In this document: in pieces, positions 1-6,533 of the stretch
Layout of the letters: each line of letters starts with the position of its first letter
How positions within the stretch are numbered: position 1 is the first letter of the stretch
Assembly (NCBI GenBank): GCA_024234435.1
Contig: JACKOF010000001.1
Location: 1,364,001-1,428,000 of the forward strand
Origin: Pseudomonadales bacterium
Lineage (GTDB): Bacteria; Pseudomonadota; Gammaproteobacteria; Pseudomonadales; Porticoccaceae
Length of the DNA stretch: 64,000 nucleotides
Direction: 5' to 3'
Translations under genes and position numbers: made by a program
The notes under the pieces: generated by a model
Databases searched by the model: none
Seen by the model: only the letters and a program-made list of their open reading frames with translations
Told to the model about the DNA's origin: nothing

Positions 1-468
1 GAGGACACCGATGAAGAACTGCCAATATTTCAGTTCACTCAGGTCGATGCGACATTCACAGGAGCAGAGATTGAAGCCACCACGGCATTATCAGACAACT
101 GGCGATTAACAGCCTTTGGCGATTACGTGCGAGCCAGGCTTGACAGCGGCGGTGATGTGCCGAGAATACCGCCATTGCGATACGGAGTCGCCCTGAACTT
201 CCAGTCAGGCGAATGGAGTGGCCAATTGCGATTAACCGAGGTCGAAGAGCAAAAGCACCCAGGCAATCAGGAATTTTCTACCGATGCTTATACCCGTTTC
301 GACGTCAACCTGCACTATCATGTGCATTGGCGAAATCAGGAGTGGCTCATTTTCCTAAAAGCCCGTAACCTGCTCGACGAAGAGATTCGTAACGCCACAT
401 CCTTCTTGCGGGAGGTTTCACCAGAAGCCGGTCGCAGTCTGGAACTTGGCGCGCGCTTATCTTTCTAA
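1..468 (+). CDS. TonB-dependent outer-membrane receptor, C-terminal part (5' end outside window)
   Basis: The frame is open from base 1 to the stop at 466-468, so only about 155 C-terminal residues are present; the GTG at 127 is internal. The sequence shows alternating amphipathic strands and ends in SLELGARLSF, with a terminal phenylalanine as in outer-membrane beta-barrels. RNLLDEEIRNATSF is the penultimate strand/turn typical of TonB-dependent receptors. The stretch FQFTQVDATFTGAEIE resembles the ZnuD-type zinc receptors, but substrate is inferred only. It would import a metal chelate or other scarce ligand using TonB energy. The gene is followed by asmA after 72 bases and is probably a separate unit. 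Confidence 0.8.
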   Translation, partial: EDTDEELPIFQFTQVDATFTGAEIEATTALSDNWRLTAFGDYVRARLDSGGDVPRIPPLRYGVALNFQSGEWSGQLRLTEVEEQKHPGNQEFSTDAYTRFDVNLHYHVHWRNQEWLIFLKARNLLDEEIRNATSFLREVSPEAGRSLELGARLSF

Positions 469-540
469 CGCTCACCAACCTTTTATTTATACAAATAGTT
501 AGGCTTAAGCCGTTTTTCAGTTCCGGGAGGACTGCCATCA

Positions 541-2598
541 ATGTCAAAGTTAGTGAAAGGTGTACTTGGGTTGCTGGCAATCCTGCTGATAGTGATATGT
601 GCTGGCGTCGCATATCTGATTTTGGGCGTAGACCCCAATACCTATAAACCGGAACTGGAAAAATTGGCAGCAGAGAATGCTGTCAGTCTAAAAATTCACG
701 GCGACCTCAGCTGGACACTTTTTCCAACACTGGCTATAAAAATAGGTAGCACCGAACTTTCGAGCGCTCAACACAGCATCCCACAAACCACCTTTCAGCA
801 GGCCAGCCTCGCTCTCGACTGGAAATCCCTGTTAAACCGCAAAATCAGTTTTAATGCGATAGAAATCCGTCAGGCTGACATTACCATCAGATCCGAGCAG
901 CAAGCCCGCAATGTCGCTGCATTGCCTGCTGCACCTGCAGCCAATTTACAACATAGCGGGAAGTCGGATACTGACACTCCCTTCCAGCTGACCATTGATC
1001 GCTTTAGTCTTGTTGATAGCCGTATTGAACTGGTTAGCGAAGATAATTCCCGAAGAGTCCTTGAATCCATCCAATTTTTCAGTACGGGGCCGAATTTCGA
1101 ACAGCATCCGTTCCCGGTTGAACTCAGTTTTTCCACGCCGTTGCTGAGTGACGAACCTTCAGTAATCAACCTTAAAATCGATCTCCAACTAAATTCAGAA
1201 AAACAGCAATTCGATTTCAATGGGAACCTTGCCGTAGATAACCCCGGAATCAAGGCTCATTTTAAGGCCAGCTACGATGCCAGTGCTGGCTCATTAAAAG
1301 TTACCCAACTGGATGGTAATGCTCAATCGGCCAGATTCCAGGTCAATACTGAAGTGGCAGACCTGACAAACACGCCTGTGGCAAAAGGCAATCTGAATAT
1401 CGAAAACCTGAAAATCCGGGAATGGCTACCCGAGCCCCCCGAAGGTATCACCCAGCTTTCCATCAACACTGACTTTTCAGCCTCGGAAAAAGCGATCCAA
1501 CTAAAGCAATACCGGATAACATTGGATGACTTCACAGGCGCAGGCGCATTTTCACTTAACCTGATACCTCCCCGTCAGCTGGAGATGTCATTAAAAGGCA
1601 ATACCCTTGAGCTACCCGCTTCCGGGGACACTGAGCAAAACCAGAACTCAGCGGCAATGCTGACACCCTTACTAGCCCCACTAGCTCTTTTGGATGGAGG
1701 CAAAGGACACATCGAGCTTTCTCTCGACAGACTTAAGCAGGCAGCCATGGAAATTCAAAAGCTTCATCTCAATCTGTTTGCCAACGGCAATGTTATTCAT
1801 GTGGCAGACCTGTCAGGTGACGTCTTTGGTGGTCAGTTTCAGCTGGACACAAAAATTAACCTTTCAGGTAAAACACCTACCTTAATTTACAAAGCCGCAC
1901 TTAAAGGAATTAACCTTAAGCAGGCTCTACCTGAACAGAAAGACCTCAGTGGAAAATTGGATCTGAACTTCAATGGGGTAACTTCCGGCGACGACACCAA
2001 TTCATTGATAGCCAATATAAATGGTTCCGGAAAGTTCTCTGTGCTCGAACCGGTTATCAACAATATCAATGTCGAACGTAATTACTGTGAAATTGCGTCA
2101 CTGATTGAAAGCGAAAACACCGGCCCACAGCAATGGAGCAATAACACCATGCTAGGGAACTTGAGCGGCGATATCACGATTAAAGAGCAAATCGTCACTC
2201 TGCCCGCGTTCACAACAGCCTTGGGGAATCTGGCCGTTAGAGGCAACGGCAAGGTCAGCCTGGAAGCAAAAACCTACAATATGCTGATCACCACTAATCT
2301 GCAGGGCGACCGCACCAGCGCAACGGGTTGTATCGTGAAGAGCAAACGAATCCGTAACCGTGATATACCCATGCGCTGTAAAGGTTCGTTTGGAGAAAAC
2401 ACAAAGAATAGCTGCCTGCCTGACGAAAACTTTGTGAATCAACTGCTGAAGGAAAAACTGGCTGAAAAGCTCTCAGACAAGCTGTTTAAACCAGAAAAGA
2501 AATCGTCAGCAGACACCCAAGACCCAGAACAACAAAGTAAGGATGAGCTAAAACAGCAGGCGATAGACAGCCTGTTGCGCGGCATATTCAAGAAATAA
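541..2598 (+). CDS. asmA: AsmA family inner-membrane-anchored protein
   Basis: This 685-residue protein has one N-terminal membrane anchor (about residues 5-29) followed by LGVDPNTYKPELEKL, the usual start of the AsmA N-terminal domain. A long periplasmic beta-rich region follows, and the C-terminal AsmA-like domain lies around residues 400-620. The tail (about 620-685) is charged and helical. Family members are now seen as bridge-like proteins involved in lipid transport between membranes and in outer-membrane homeostasis; the exact substrate here is unknown. The ATG at 541 has a strong GGGAGG ribosome site. mutY starts two bases after the stop, so the two genes are very likely cotranscribed, as in pseudomonads. 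Confidence 0.88.
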   Translation: MSKLVKGVLGLLAILLIVICAGVAYLILGVDPNTYKPELEKLAAENAVSLKIHGDLSWTLFPTLAIKIGSTELSSAQHSIPQTTFQQASLALDWKSLLNRKISFNAIEIRQADITIRSEQQARNVAALPAAPAANLQHSGKSDTDTPFQLTIDRFSLVDSRIELVSEDNSRRVLESIQFFSTGPNFEQHPFPVELSFSTPLLSDEPSVINLKIDLQLNSEKQQFDFNGNLAVDNPGIKAHFKASYDASAGSLKVTQLDGNAQSARFQVNTEVADLTNTPVAKGNLNIENLKIREWLPEPPEGITQLSINTDFSASEKAIQLKQYRITLDDFTGAGAFSLNLIPPRQLEMSLKGNTLELPASGDTEQNQNSAAMLTPLLAPLALLDGGKGHIELSLDRLKQAAMEIQKLHLNLFANGNVIHVADLSGDVFGGQFQLDTKINLSGKTPTLIYKAALKGINLKQALPEQKDLSGKLDLNFNGVTSGDDTNSLIANINGSGKFSVLEPVINNINVERNYCEIASLIESENTGPQQWSNNTMLGNLSGDITIKEQIVTLPAFTTALGNLAVRGNGKVSLEAKTYNMLITTNLQGDRTSATGCIVKSKRIRNRDIPMRCKGSFGENTKNSCLPDENFVNQLLKEKLAEKLSDKLFKPEKKSSADTQDPEQQSKDELKQQAIDSLLRGIFKK

Positions 2599-2600
2599 CG

Positions 2601-3644
2601 ATGCCTGATACTTTTGCGGCAACATTGCTGAACTGGTTTGACCTGCACGGGCGTAAAAACCTGCCCTGGCAACAGAATATCAATGCCTACCGGGTTTGGG
2701 TCTCCGAGATCATGCTGCAGCAAACACAGGTCACTACCGTTATTCCGTATTACCAGAGATTTATGCAGCGGTTTCCCGATGCTGCCTCTTTGTCCGCCGC
2801 TGCATTGGATGATGTGCTCCATCTTTGGACGGGGCTCGGCTATTACGCCCGTGCCCGCAACTTGCATAAAACAGCACAGCAGATTGTTGAGGTGTATCAG
2901 GGAGAATTTCCCAATAGCGTTGAAGCACTGCAAAATCTGCCGGGAATCGGGCGCTCAACAGCAGGCGCCATTTGCGCAATTGCTTTCAACCAGCAAGCCA
3001 CTATTTTGGATGGTAATGTCAAACGCGTATTGGCACGATACCACGCAATCGGAGGCTGGCCTGGCAAGACGGCTGTTAGCAAACTGTTGTGGGAAAAAGC
3101 TGAAGAGTACACTCCAGGAGAACGTACAGCCGATTACACCCAGGCCATTATGGATCTTGGTGCAACACTCTGCACTCGCAGCAAACCCGACTGCCCTGGC
3201 TGCCCGTTACAACAAGACTGCATCGCATTCAGGCAAAAGCGCCAATCAGATTTCCCGGGGAGCAAGCCGAAAAAAACACAGCCGGTAAAAAACATACTGT
3301 TGCTGATTATGCGAAACAACAGGGGGCAAGTCCTTTTGGAAAAGCGCCCCGCTACCGGTATCTGGGGCGGATTGTGGAGCTTTCCCGAGTGCGGCCAGGA
3401 AGGTGAAATTGCGCCCCTTTGCCTGAATTACGGACTGAAAGTCAAAAGTTGGCAATCCCTGCCACAACAACGACACACCTTCAGCCATTTTCATTTAGAC
3501 TATCGCCCTACAATTGTCGAAACTGAACAACAATCAGCGGTAATGGATACTCCGCCATTGATCTGGCATTATCCGGATGAACCTCTGACACAAGGTACAG
3601 CAACGCCTATCAAAAACTTGTTAACCGAAATCACTCAATATTAA
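2601..3644 (+). CDS. mutY: A/G-specific adenine DNA glycosylase MutY
   Basis: MutY removes adenine mispaired with 8-oxoguanine, protecting against G:C to T:A transversions. At 347 residues it matches the E. coli length. Visible features are the catalytic glutamate E36 in VSEIMLQQTQV, the helix-hairpin-helix LPGIGRSTAGAI (113-124), the catalytic aspartate D137 in ILDGNVKRV, and the four [4Fe-4S] cysteines C191, C198, C201 and C207 in the canonical C-X6-C-X2-C-X5-C spacing. The C-terminal third (from about 225) is the NUDIX-like domain that reads 8-oxoG, with LLEKRPATGIWGGLWSFPE. The ATG sits two bases after asmA and yggX follows after 19 bases, forming one operon. Confidence 0.97.
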   Translation: MPDTFAATLLNWFDLHGRKNLPWQQNINAYRVWVSEIMLQQTQVTTVIPYYQRFMQRFPDAASLSAAALDDVLHLWTGLGYYARARNLHKTAQQIVEVYQGEFPNSVEALQNLPGIGRSTAGAICAIAFNQQATILDGNVKRVLARYHAIGGWPGKTAVSKLLWEKAEEYTPGERTADYTQAIMDLGATLCTRSKPDCPGCPLQQDCIAFRQKRQSDFPGSKPKKTQPVKNILLLIMRNNRGQVLLEKRPATGIWGGLWSFPECGQEGEIAPLCLNYGLKVKSWQSLPQQRHTFSHFHLDYRPTIVETEQQSAVMDTPPLIWHYPDEPLTQGTATPIKNLLTEITQY

Positions 3645-3663
3645 TGTTTTTCAGGAAATAAAT

Positions 3664-3936
3664 ATGGCTCGCAAAGTGTTATGCAAAAAATACGGAAAAG
3701 AAATGGAAGGACTGGATTCCCCCCCCTTTCCCGGCTCTGCCGGAGAAGATATCTTCAATACAGTTTCGAAGCAGGCTTGGCAGGATTGGCTAGCCCACCA
3801 GACCATGCTGATTAATGAAAAGCACCTGAACATGATGGATTTATCTGCCAGAACTTACCTCGCAGAGCAACGTGGCAAATTCCTCAGTGGCGATGAAGTA
3901 GATGCAGCCGAGGGTTATGTTCCCCCTTCCCATTAA
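3664..3936 (+). CDS. yggX: YggX, Fe(II)-trafficking / oxidative damage protection protein
   Basis: A 90-residue protein with the YggX hallmarks: the N-terminal cysteine segment ARKVLCKKYGKEMEGLD, the central QTMLINEKHLNMMD block and the C-terminal EGYVPP. The family is thought to buffer labile iron and protect iron-sulfur enzymes against oxidation, a sensible partner for MutY, which carries such a cluster. The ATG at 3664 is preceded by AGGAAA. It is the third gene of asmA-mutY-yggX and is followed by tRNA-Phe, an arrangement known from Pseudomonas. Confidence 0.95.
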   Translation: MARKVLCKKYGKEMEGLDSPPFPGSAGEDIFNTVSKQAWQDWLAHQTMLINEKHLNMMDLSARTYLAEQRGKFLSGDEVDAAEGYVPPSH

Positions 3937-3952
3937 TTTTGCAGTATCACCC

Positions 3953-3981
3953 TTGACGAGGTGAAGACGAGAAGGTTTAAT
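3953..3981 (+). promoter_or_regulatory. Sigma70 promoter of tRNA-Phe
   Basis: TTGACG at 3953-3958 and TTTAAT at 3976-3981 are separated by 17 bases. A GC-rich discriminator (ACGCGCC) follows, the pattern expected for stringently controlled stable RNA promoters. The tRNA begins 39 bases after the -10 box. Confidence 0.75.
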
Positions 3982-4019
3982 ACGCGCCTCTCGCAGCATC
4001 GTCAGGTGTCCAAGAGAAT

Positions 4020-4095
4020 GCCCAGGTAGCTCAGTCGGTAGAGCAGTGGACTGAAAATCCTCGTGTCGGTGGTTCGATTCCGCCCCTGGGCACCA
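4020..4095 (+). tRNA. tRNA-Phe (GAA)
   Basis: A 76-base cloverleaf with acceptor GCCCAGG/CCTGGGC, encoded CCA end, TTCGATT T-loop and anticodon loop CTGAAAA, giving GAA. The anticodon stem GTGGA/TCCTC contains a U-U mismatch at pair 28-42, which is unusual for this tRNA. The 3' half served as integration site for the relic element downstream, and there is no plus-strand terminator until 4980. Confidence 0.96.
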
Positions 4096-4128
4096 TCTAC
4101 CATTCTTTGTTAGTCCAAAGAAGTCTAA

Positions 4129-4153
4129 AAACCCCCTTATTCGGCAGGGGGTT
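4129..4153 (-). terminator. Hairpin, probable minus-strand terminator
   Basis: AACCCCC at 4130-4136 pairs with GGGGGTT at 4147-4153 around a 10-base loop. Read on the minus strand the stem is followed by a run of five T, so it would stop transcripts from the exported-protein gene at 4417-4815. On the plus strand no T-run follows, so it is not a good tRNA-Phe terminator. Confidence 0.5.
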
Positions 4154-4259
4154 ATAACTTAAAATCCCTTTTATGAGTCCACATTGGTCTAGAAGCATAT
4201 AGGCCATATTGAGGGTAACTTTCTCATCTGAAAACTAGTTACCCCAAAAAGGGGTAAAA

Positions 4260-4469
4260 ATGGCACTAACAGACCCAAAAATCAGGCAGGCAAAGCCCAA
4301 GGAAAAACCTTACAAAATCAGCGATGAAAAAGGGCTTTTTTTGGAGGTCAAACCCAATGGTGCTTACCAATACAGCAGCAAAAGGATAGGTACATCCGCC
4401 CAAAATCAGCCGCTATCTACTCAGCGAAGCACACAGCTATCATCTGAGTCTGCATTTTCATATCTGTAA
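4260..4469 (+). pseudogene. Tyrosine integrase remnant (P4-type N-terminus)
   Basis: The first 37 or so residues (MALTDPKIRQAKPKEKPYKI then KGLFLEVKPNGA) are a typical N-terminal arm of P4-like tyrosine integrases, which are encoded directly beside the tRNA they target. After about base 4370 the similarity ends, the reading frame continues into unrelated sequence and stops at 4469, so the core and catalytic domains are missing. The tail overlaps the 3' end of the oppositely oriented gene at 4417-4815, marking a deletion joint around 4370-4417. The remnant cannot be active. A hairpin at 4238-4257 (GTTACCCC/GGGGTAA) lies just before the ATG. Confidence 0.8.
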
Positions 4470-4815
4470 TTTCAGCAGCAACCATATCAAGTCCATGGCG
4501 CAGCATGATACGCTTGAGCTCTGCCGTACAATATTTAGCTTCCCACGCAAGCCGTTTGCCGGTGTTTGTAGCGAATGATGAGGGGTTTGTTGCGGCATCT
4601 TTCAAGCTCATTAATTCCGCGCTATCTGTGGCAAAGATTACCTTATAGGTATACACCGGTACCTTCATTGTGGGTTCAACAGACTGTAATTCAAACCTTG
4701 CGCCCTTGGAGATTGAAACCGCAATCCCCTCTGAGTAACTAACTAAATCGCGATACGGTAGAGCCCAAGCCGCACTTGAGAATAAAAATAGCACCAACAA
4801 ACATATTCGTTTCAT
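4417..4815 (-). CDS. Small exported protein of unknown function
   Basis: A 132-residue protein with a clear signal peptide (MKRICLLVLFLFSSAAWA, predicted cut before LPYRD). I do not recognise a family. The mature part of about 114 residues contains two cysteines, near residues 96 and 129, that could form a disulfide, and mixed strand/helix character with no transmembrane segment. A good ribosome site (AAGGAAGTGAG) precedes the ATG, so the gene looks intact and expressible although it sits inside the relic element. It is the only remaining cargo gene. The downstream hairpin at 4129-4153 could end its transcript. Confidence 0.7.
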   Translation of the reverse strand: MKRICLLVLFLFSSAAWALPYRDLVSYSEGIAVSISKGARFELQSVEPTMKVPVYTYKVIFATDSAELMSLKDAATNPSSFATNTGKRLAWEAKYCTAELKRIMLRHGLDMVAAEITDMKMQTQMIAVCFAE

Positions 4816-4946
4816 AGCTCACTTCCTTGTATCAATAAACTCGCATTCTAGTTCACGGAGTAGATACTTAACAGGGGGGTAACTTTGGGGGTATGCCCAC
4901 TATTTAAAATCAATTATTCCCTTTATTTTCATGCTATTAAGAACTC

Positions 4947-4970
4947 AATTCCGTTATGCCCCTGGCACCA
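4947..4970 (+). repeat. Degenerate attR, copy of tRNA-Phe 3' end
   Basis: The stretch reads AATTCCGTTATG followed by CCCCTGGCACCA. Against the tRNA end it shares ATTCCG, CCCCTGG and CACCA, with a four-base insertion and one missing G. It is followed directly by the terminator at 4980. Confidence 0.65.
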
Positions 4971-4979
4971 TAAACAAGA

Positions 4980-5005
4980 CCCCGCTTTATTAGCGGGGTT
5001 TTTTT
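4980..5005 (+). terminator. Rho-independent terminator (original tRNA-Phe terminator)
   Basis: CCCCGC at 4980-4985 pairs with GCGGGG at 4993-4998 and is followed by seven T. It lies ten bases after the attR copy of the tRNA end, the distance expected if it once stood directly behind tRNA-Phe. Confidence 0.8.
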
Positions 5006-5023
5006 ATGGCCGGTGCTGGACAA

Positions 5024-5027
5024 GAAC
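5024..5027. repeat. IS target-site duplication, left copy (GAAC)
   Basis: GAAC directly precedes the left end of the insertion sequence and is repeated at 6223-6226. Four-base duplications are usual for the IS407 group. Confidence 0.75.
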
Positions 5028-5097
5028 TGTAATCCCCCCGAAAAATAATCGCGCTTTTAAGTAGAGACTTTTATGATGTTATCACTAGGAGTTATCT

Positions 5098-5364
5098 ATG
5101 AAGAAGTCGAAGTTTTCAGACAGCCAGATTCTGTCCATTTTGAAGCAGCACGAAGCCGGTGTGCCGGTCACAGAACTGGCGCGTGAACATGGCGTCAGCA
5201 CAGCACTGATTTATCAGTGGCGTTCCAAATACGGCGGTATGGATGCAGCGTTAATGAAGCGGCTCAAAGAACTGGAGACCGAGAACGCCCGGTTGAAGAA
5301 GATGTACGCTGAGGAAAGAATTAAGGCAGAGCTTCGCCAGGAAGCGCTTGAGGGAAAGCTGTAA
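5098..5364 (+). CDS. IS3-family transposase OrfA (helix-turn-helix subunit)
   Basis: An 88-residue protein with a helix-turn-helix (FSDSQILSILKQHEAGVPVT and following VSTALIYQWRSKYGG) that binds the IS ends, then a leucine-rich coiled coil (RLKELETENARLKKMYAEE) for dimerisation. A strong AGGAG precedes the ATG. The last codons read GAG-GGA-AAG-CTG-TAA, which contain the heptamer GGGAAAG (5352-5358) in the phase needed for -1 frameshifting into the orfB frame. The -1 product would be the full OrfAB transposase; OrfA alone normally acts as a regulator. Confidence 0.93.
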   Translation: MKKSKFSDSQILSILKQHEAGVPVTELAREHGVSTALIYQWRSKYGGMDAALMKRLKELETENARLKKMYAEERIKAELRQEALEGKL

Positions 5365-5384
5365 AGTCATCCTGTCGTAAAACG

Positions 5385-6182
5385 ATGGCGAAAAAAGTCG
5401 TTGAACGGGATGGCGTCAGTATACGGTTAGCCTGTGTGACCTTTGGGATCAGTGAGACCTGCTATCGGTACAAGGCTAAGCTGTCCAGTGAGAACCAGCA
5501 GATAGCGGATTGGCTGCTGAGACTGACGACCACGCACAAACGCTGGGGCTTTGGCCTGTGTTTTCTGTATCTGCGTAATGTGAAAGGTTATGGCTGGAAC
5601 CACAAGCGGGTGTATCGCATTTATCGTGAGCTGGAGCTGAATCTGCGGATTAAACCCCGGCGTCGTATTAAACGGGACTATCCCGGTGAGCTTGATGTAC
5701 CTAAGGCACCGAATCAGGTGTGGTCGATGGACTTTATGTCGGATCAACTGACAGATGGGAGACTAATCCGTACCTTCAATGTGCTGGACGATTACAACCG
5801 TGAAGGCCTAGGTATTGAAGTGGATACCTCATTGCCTTCAGCAAGGGTAACGCGTGTGCTGGACCAGATTATCGAATGGAGAGGTAAACCCACAGCACTA
5901 AGGTGTGACAATGGCCCGGAGTATCTGAGCCAGACATTAGTGGAGTGGGCAAACGCACACAGGATTACCCTGCTGTATATCCAACCGGGCAAACCCACAC
6001 AGAATGCCTATATTGAACGATTCAACCGGACCGCTCGGCATGAATGGTTGGATATGCATCAGTTTGAGAGCATTGCCCATGCCCAGCTTTTGGCGACAGA
6101 GTGGCTTTGGCAATACAATAACGAGCGGCCCAATATGGCTATTGGAGGTATACCCCCAAGACAGCTGCTACAAGCAGCTTAA
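5385..6182 (+). CDS. IS3-family transposase OrfB (DDE catalytic domain)
   Basis: The frame carries an rve-type integrase core with the catalytic triad D116 (WSMDFMSD), D175 (RCDNGPEY) and E211 (AYIERFN), a D-D-35-E spacing exactly as in IS3 transposases. The N-terminal part, GVSIRLACVTFGISETCYRY, is the usual helical linker domain. The frame is open back to 5352, and the residues before the first ATG (KAVKSSCRKT) resemble the joint of other OrfAB proteins, which supports a translational -1 frameshift rather than independent initiation at 5385. It catalyses strand cutting and transfer at the 12-bp ends. Confidence 0.94.
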   Translation: MAKKVVERDGVSIRLACVTFGISETCYRYKAKLSSENQQIADWLLRLTTTHKRWGFGLCFLYLRNVKGYGWNHKRVYRIYRELELNLRIKPRRRIKRDYPGELDVPKAPNQVWSMDFMSDQLTDGRLIRTFNVLDDYNREGLGIEVDTSLPSARVTRVLDQIIEWRGKPTALRCDNGPEYLSQTLVEWANAHRITLLYIQPGKPTQNAYIERFNRTARHEWLDMHQFESIAHAQLLATEWLWQYNNERPNMAIGGIPPRQLLQAA

Positions 6183-6222
6183 CCCTCTACTCAAAAAGAC
6201 GGTTATAAATGGGGGGATTACA

Positions 6223-6226
6223 GAAC
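6223..6226. repeat. IS target-site duplication, right copy (GAAC)
   Basis: GAAC directly follows the right inverted repeat and matches 5024-5027. Confidence 0.75.
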
Positions 6227-6533
6227 AACCCTTTGATTCGACAAAACACGACCACCTTAGATTTTTGGATACCTGAAAAGGCGCCCGAAGGATGAAAAAT
6301 ATTTAGGGTTTTTCATCCCCCAACTCTACCCGTTTGTTTAGAGCCGTAGGCCTCAACCCCGCAATAAGATAGGCATCTATCGCTGATAGTTTTTACCAGT
6401 AAATCATCGGATTAAAATAGTCAGCATTGAATTAAGATGAGTGTCCAGACAACATCAGCCGTATGTCGGTAAACCGAGGGGCGCGAAGAAGAGCGCGCTT
6501 ATTGCCGCACTGAAATCAATGCCGATTACTACA
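6227..6533. other. Gene-poor stretch between the IS and pepN
   Basis: No convincing gene. One inverted repeat, GGATGAAAAA at 6290-6299 with TTTTTCATCC at 6309-6318, could form a ten-pair hairpin, but no T-run follows on either strand. A short plus-strand frame starting at 6441 runs into pepN antisense and has no supported homology. The stretch may be the far side of the locus into which the mobile elements inserted. Confidence 0.6.

Larger units (their letters stand above)
4073..4970 (+). mobile_element. Relic of a tRNA-Phe-integrated element (attL to attR)
   Basis: The segment starts in the 3' end of tRNA-Phe (attL, ATTCCGCCCCTGGGCACCA at 4077-4095) and ends in a degenerate copy of the same end at 4947-4970. 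Between them lie the first residues of a tyrosine integrase in the usual position and orientation next to the tRNA, a small exported protein on the other strand, and no other genes. About 0.9 kb is left, so most of the element has been deleted. The terminator at 4980-5005 is most simply the original tRNA-Phe terminator, pushed away by the insertion. Limits are inferred from the repeat only. Confidence 0.72.
5028..6222 (+). mobile_element. Complete IS3-family insertion sequence (IS407-like), 1195 bp
   Basis: Perfect 12-bp terminal inverted repeats, TGTAATCCCCCC at 5028-5039 and its complement at 6211-6222, bracket two overlapping-style transposase frames (orfA 5098-5364, orfB 5385-6182). A 4-bp direct repeat GAAC flanks the element. 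Size, two-frame structure, DD(35)E residues and 4-bp duplication fit the IS407 group of IS3. Both frames are intact, so the copy may be active or recently inserted. It landed 53 bases after attR, between the relic element and pepN. Confidence 0.93.

Noticed and set aside
6290..6318. Hairpin GGATGAAAAA/TTTTTCATCC as pepN terminator
   Set aside because: No T-run follows on the minus strand and it lies more than 200 bases beyond the pepN stop, so function is unclear.
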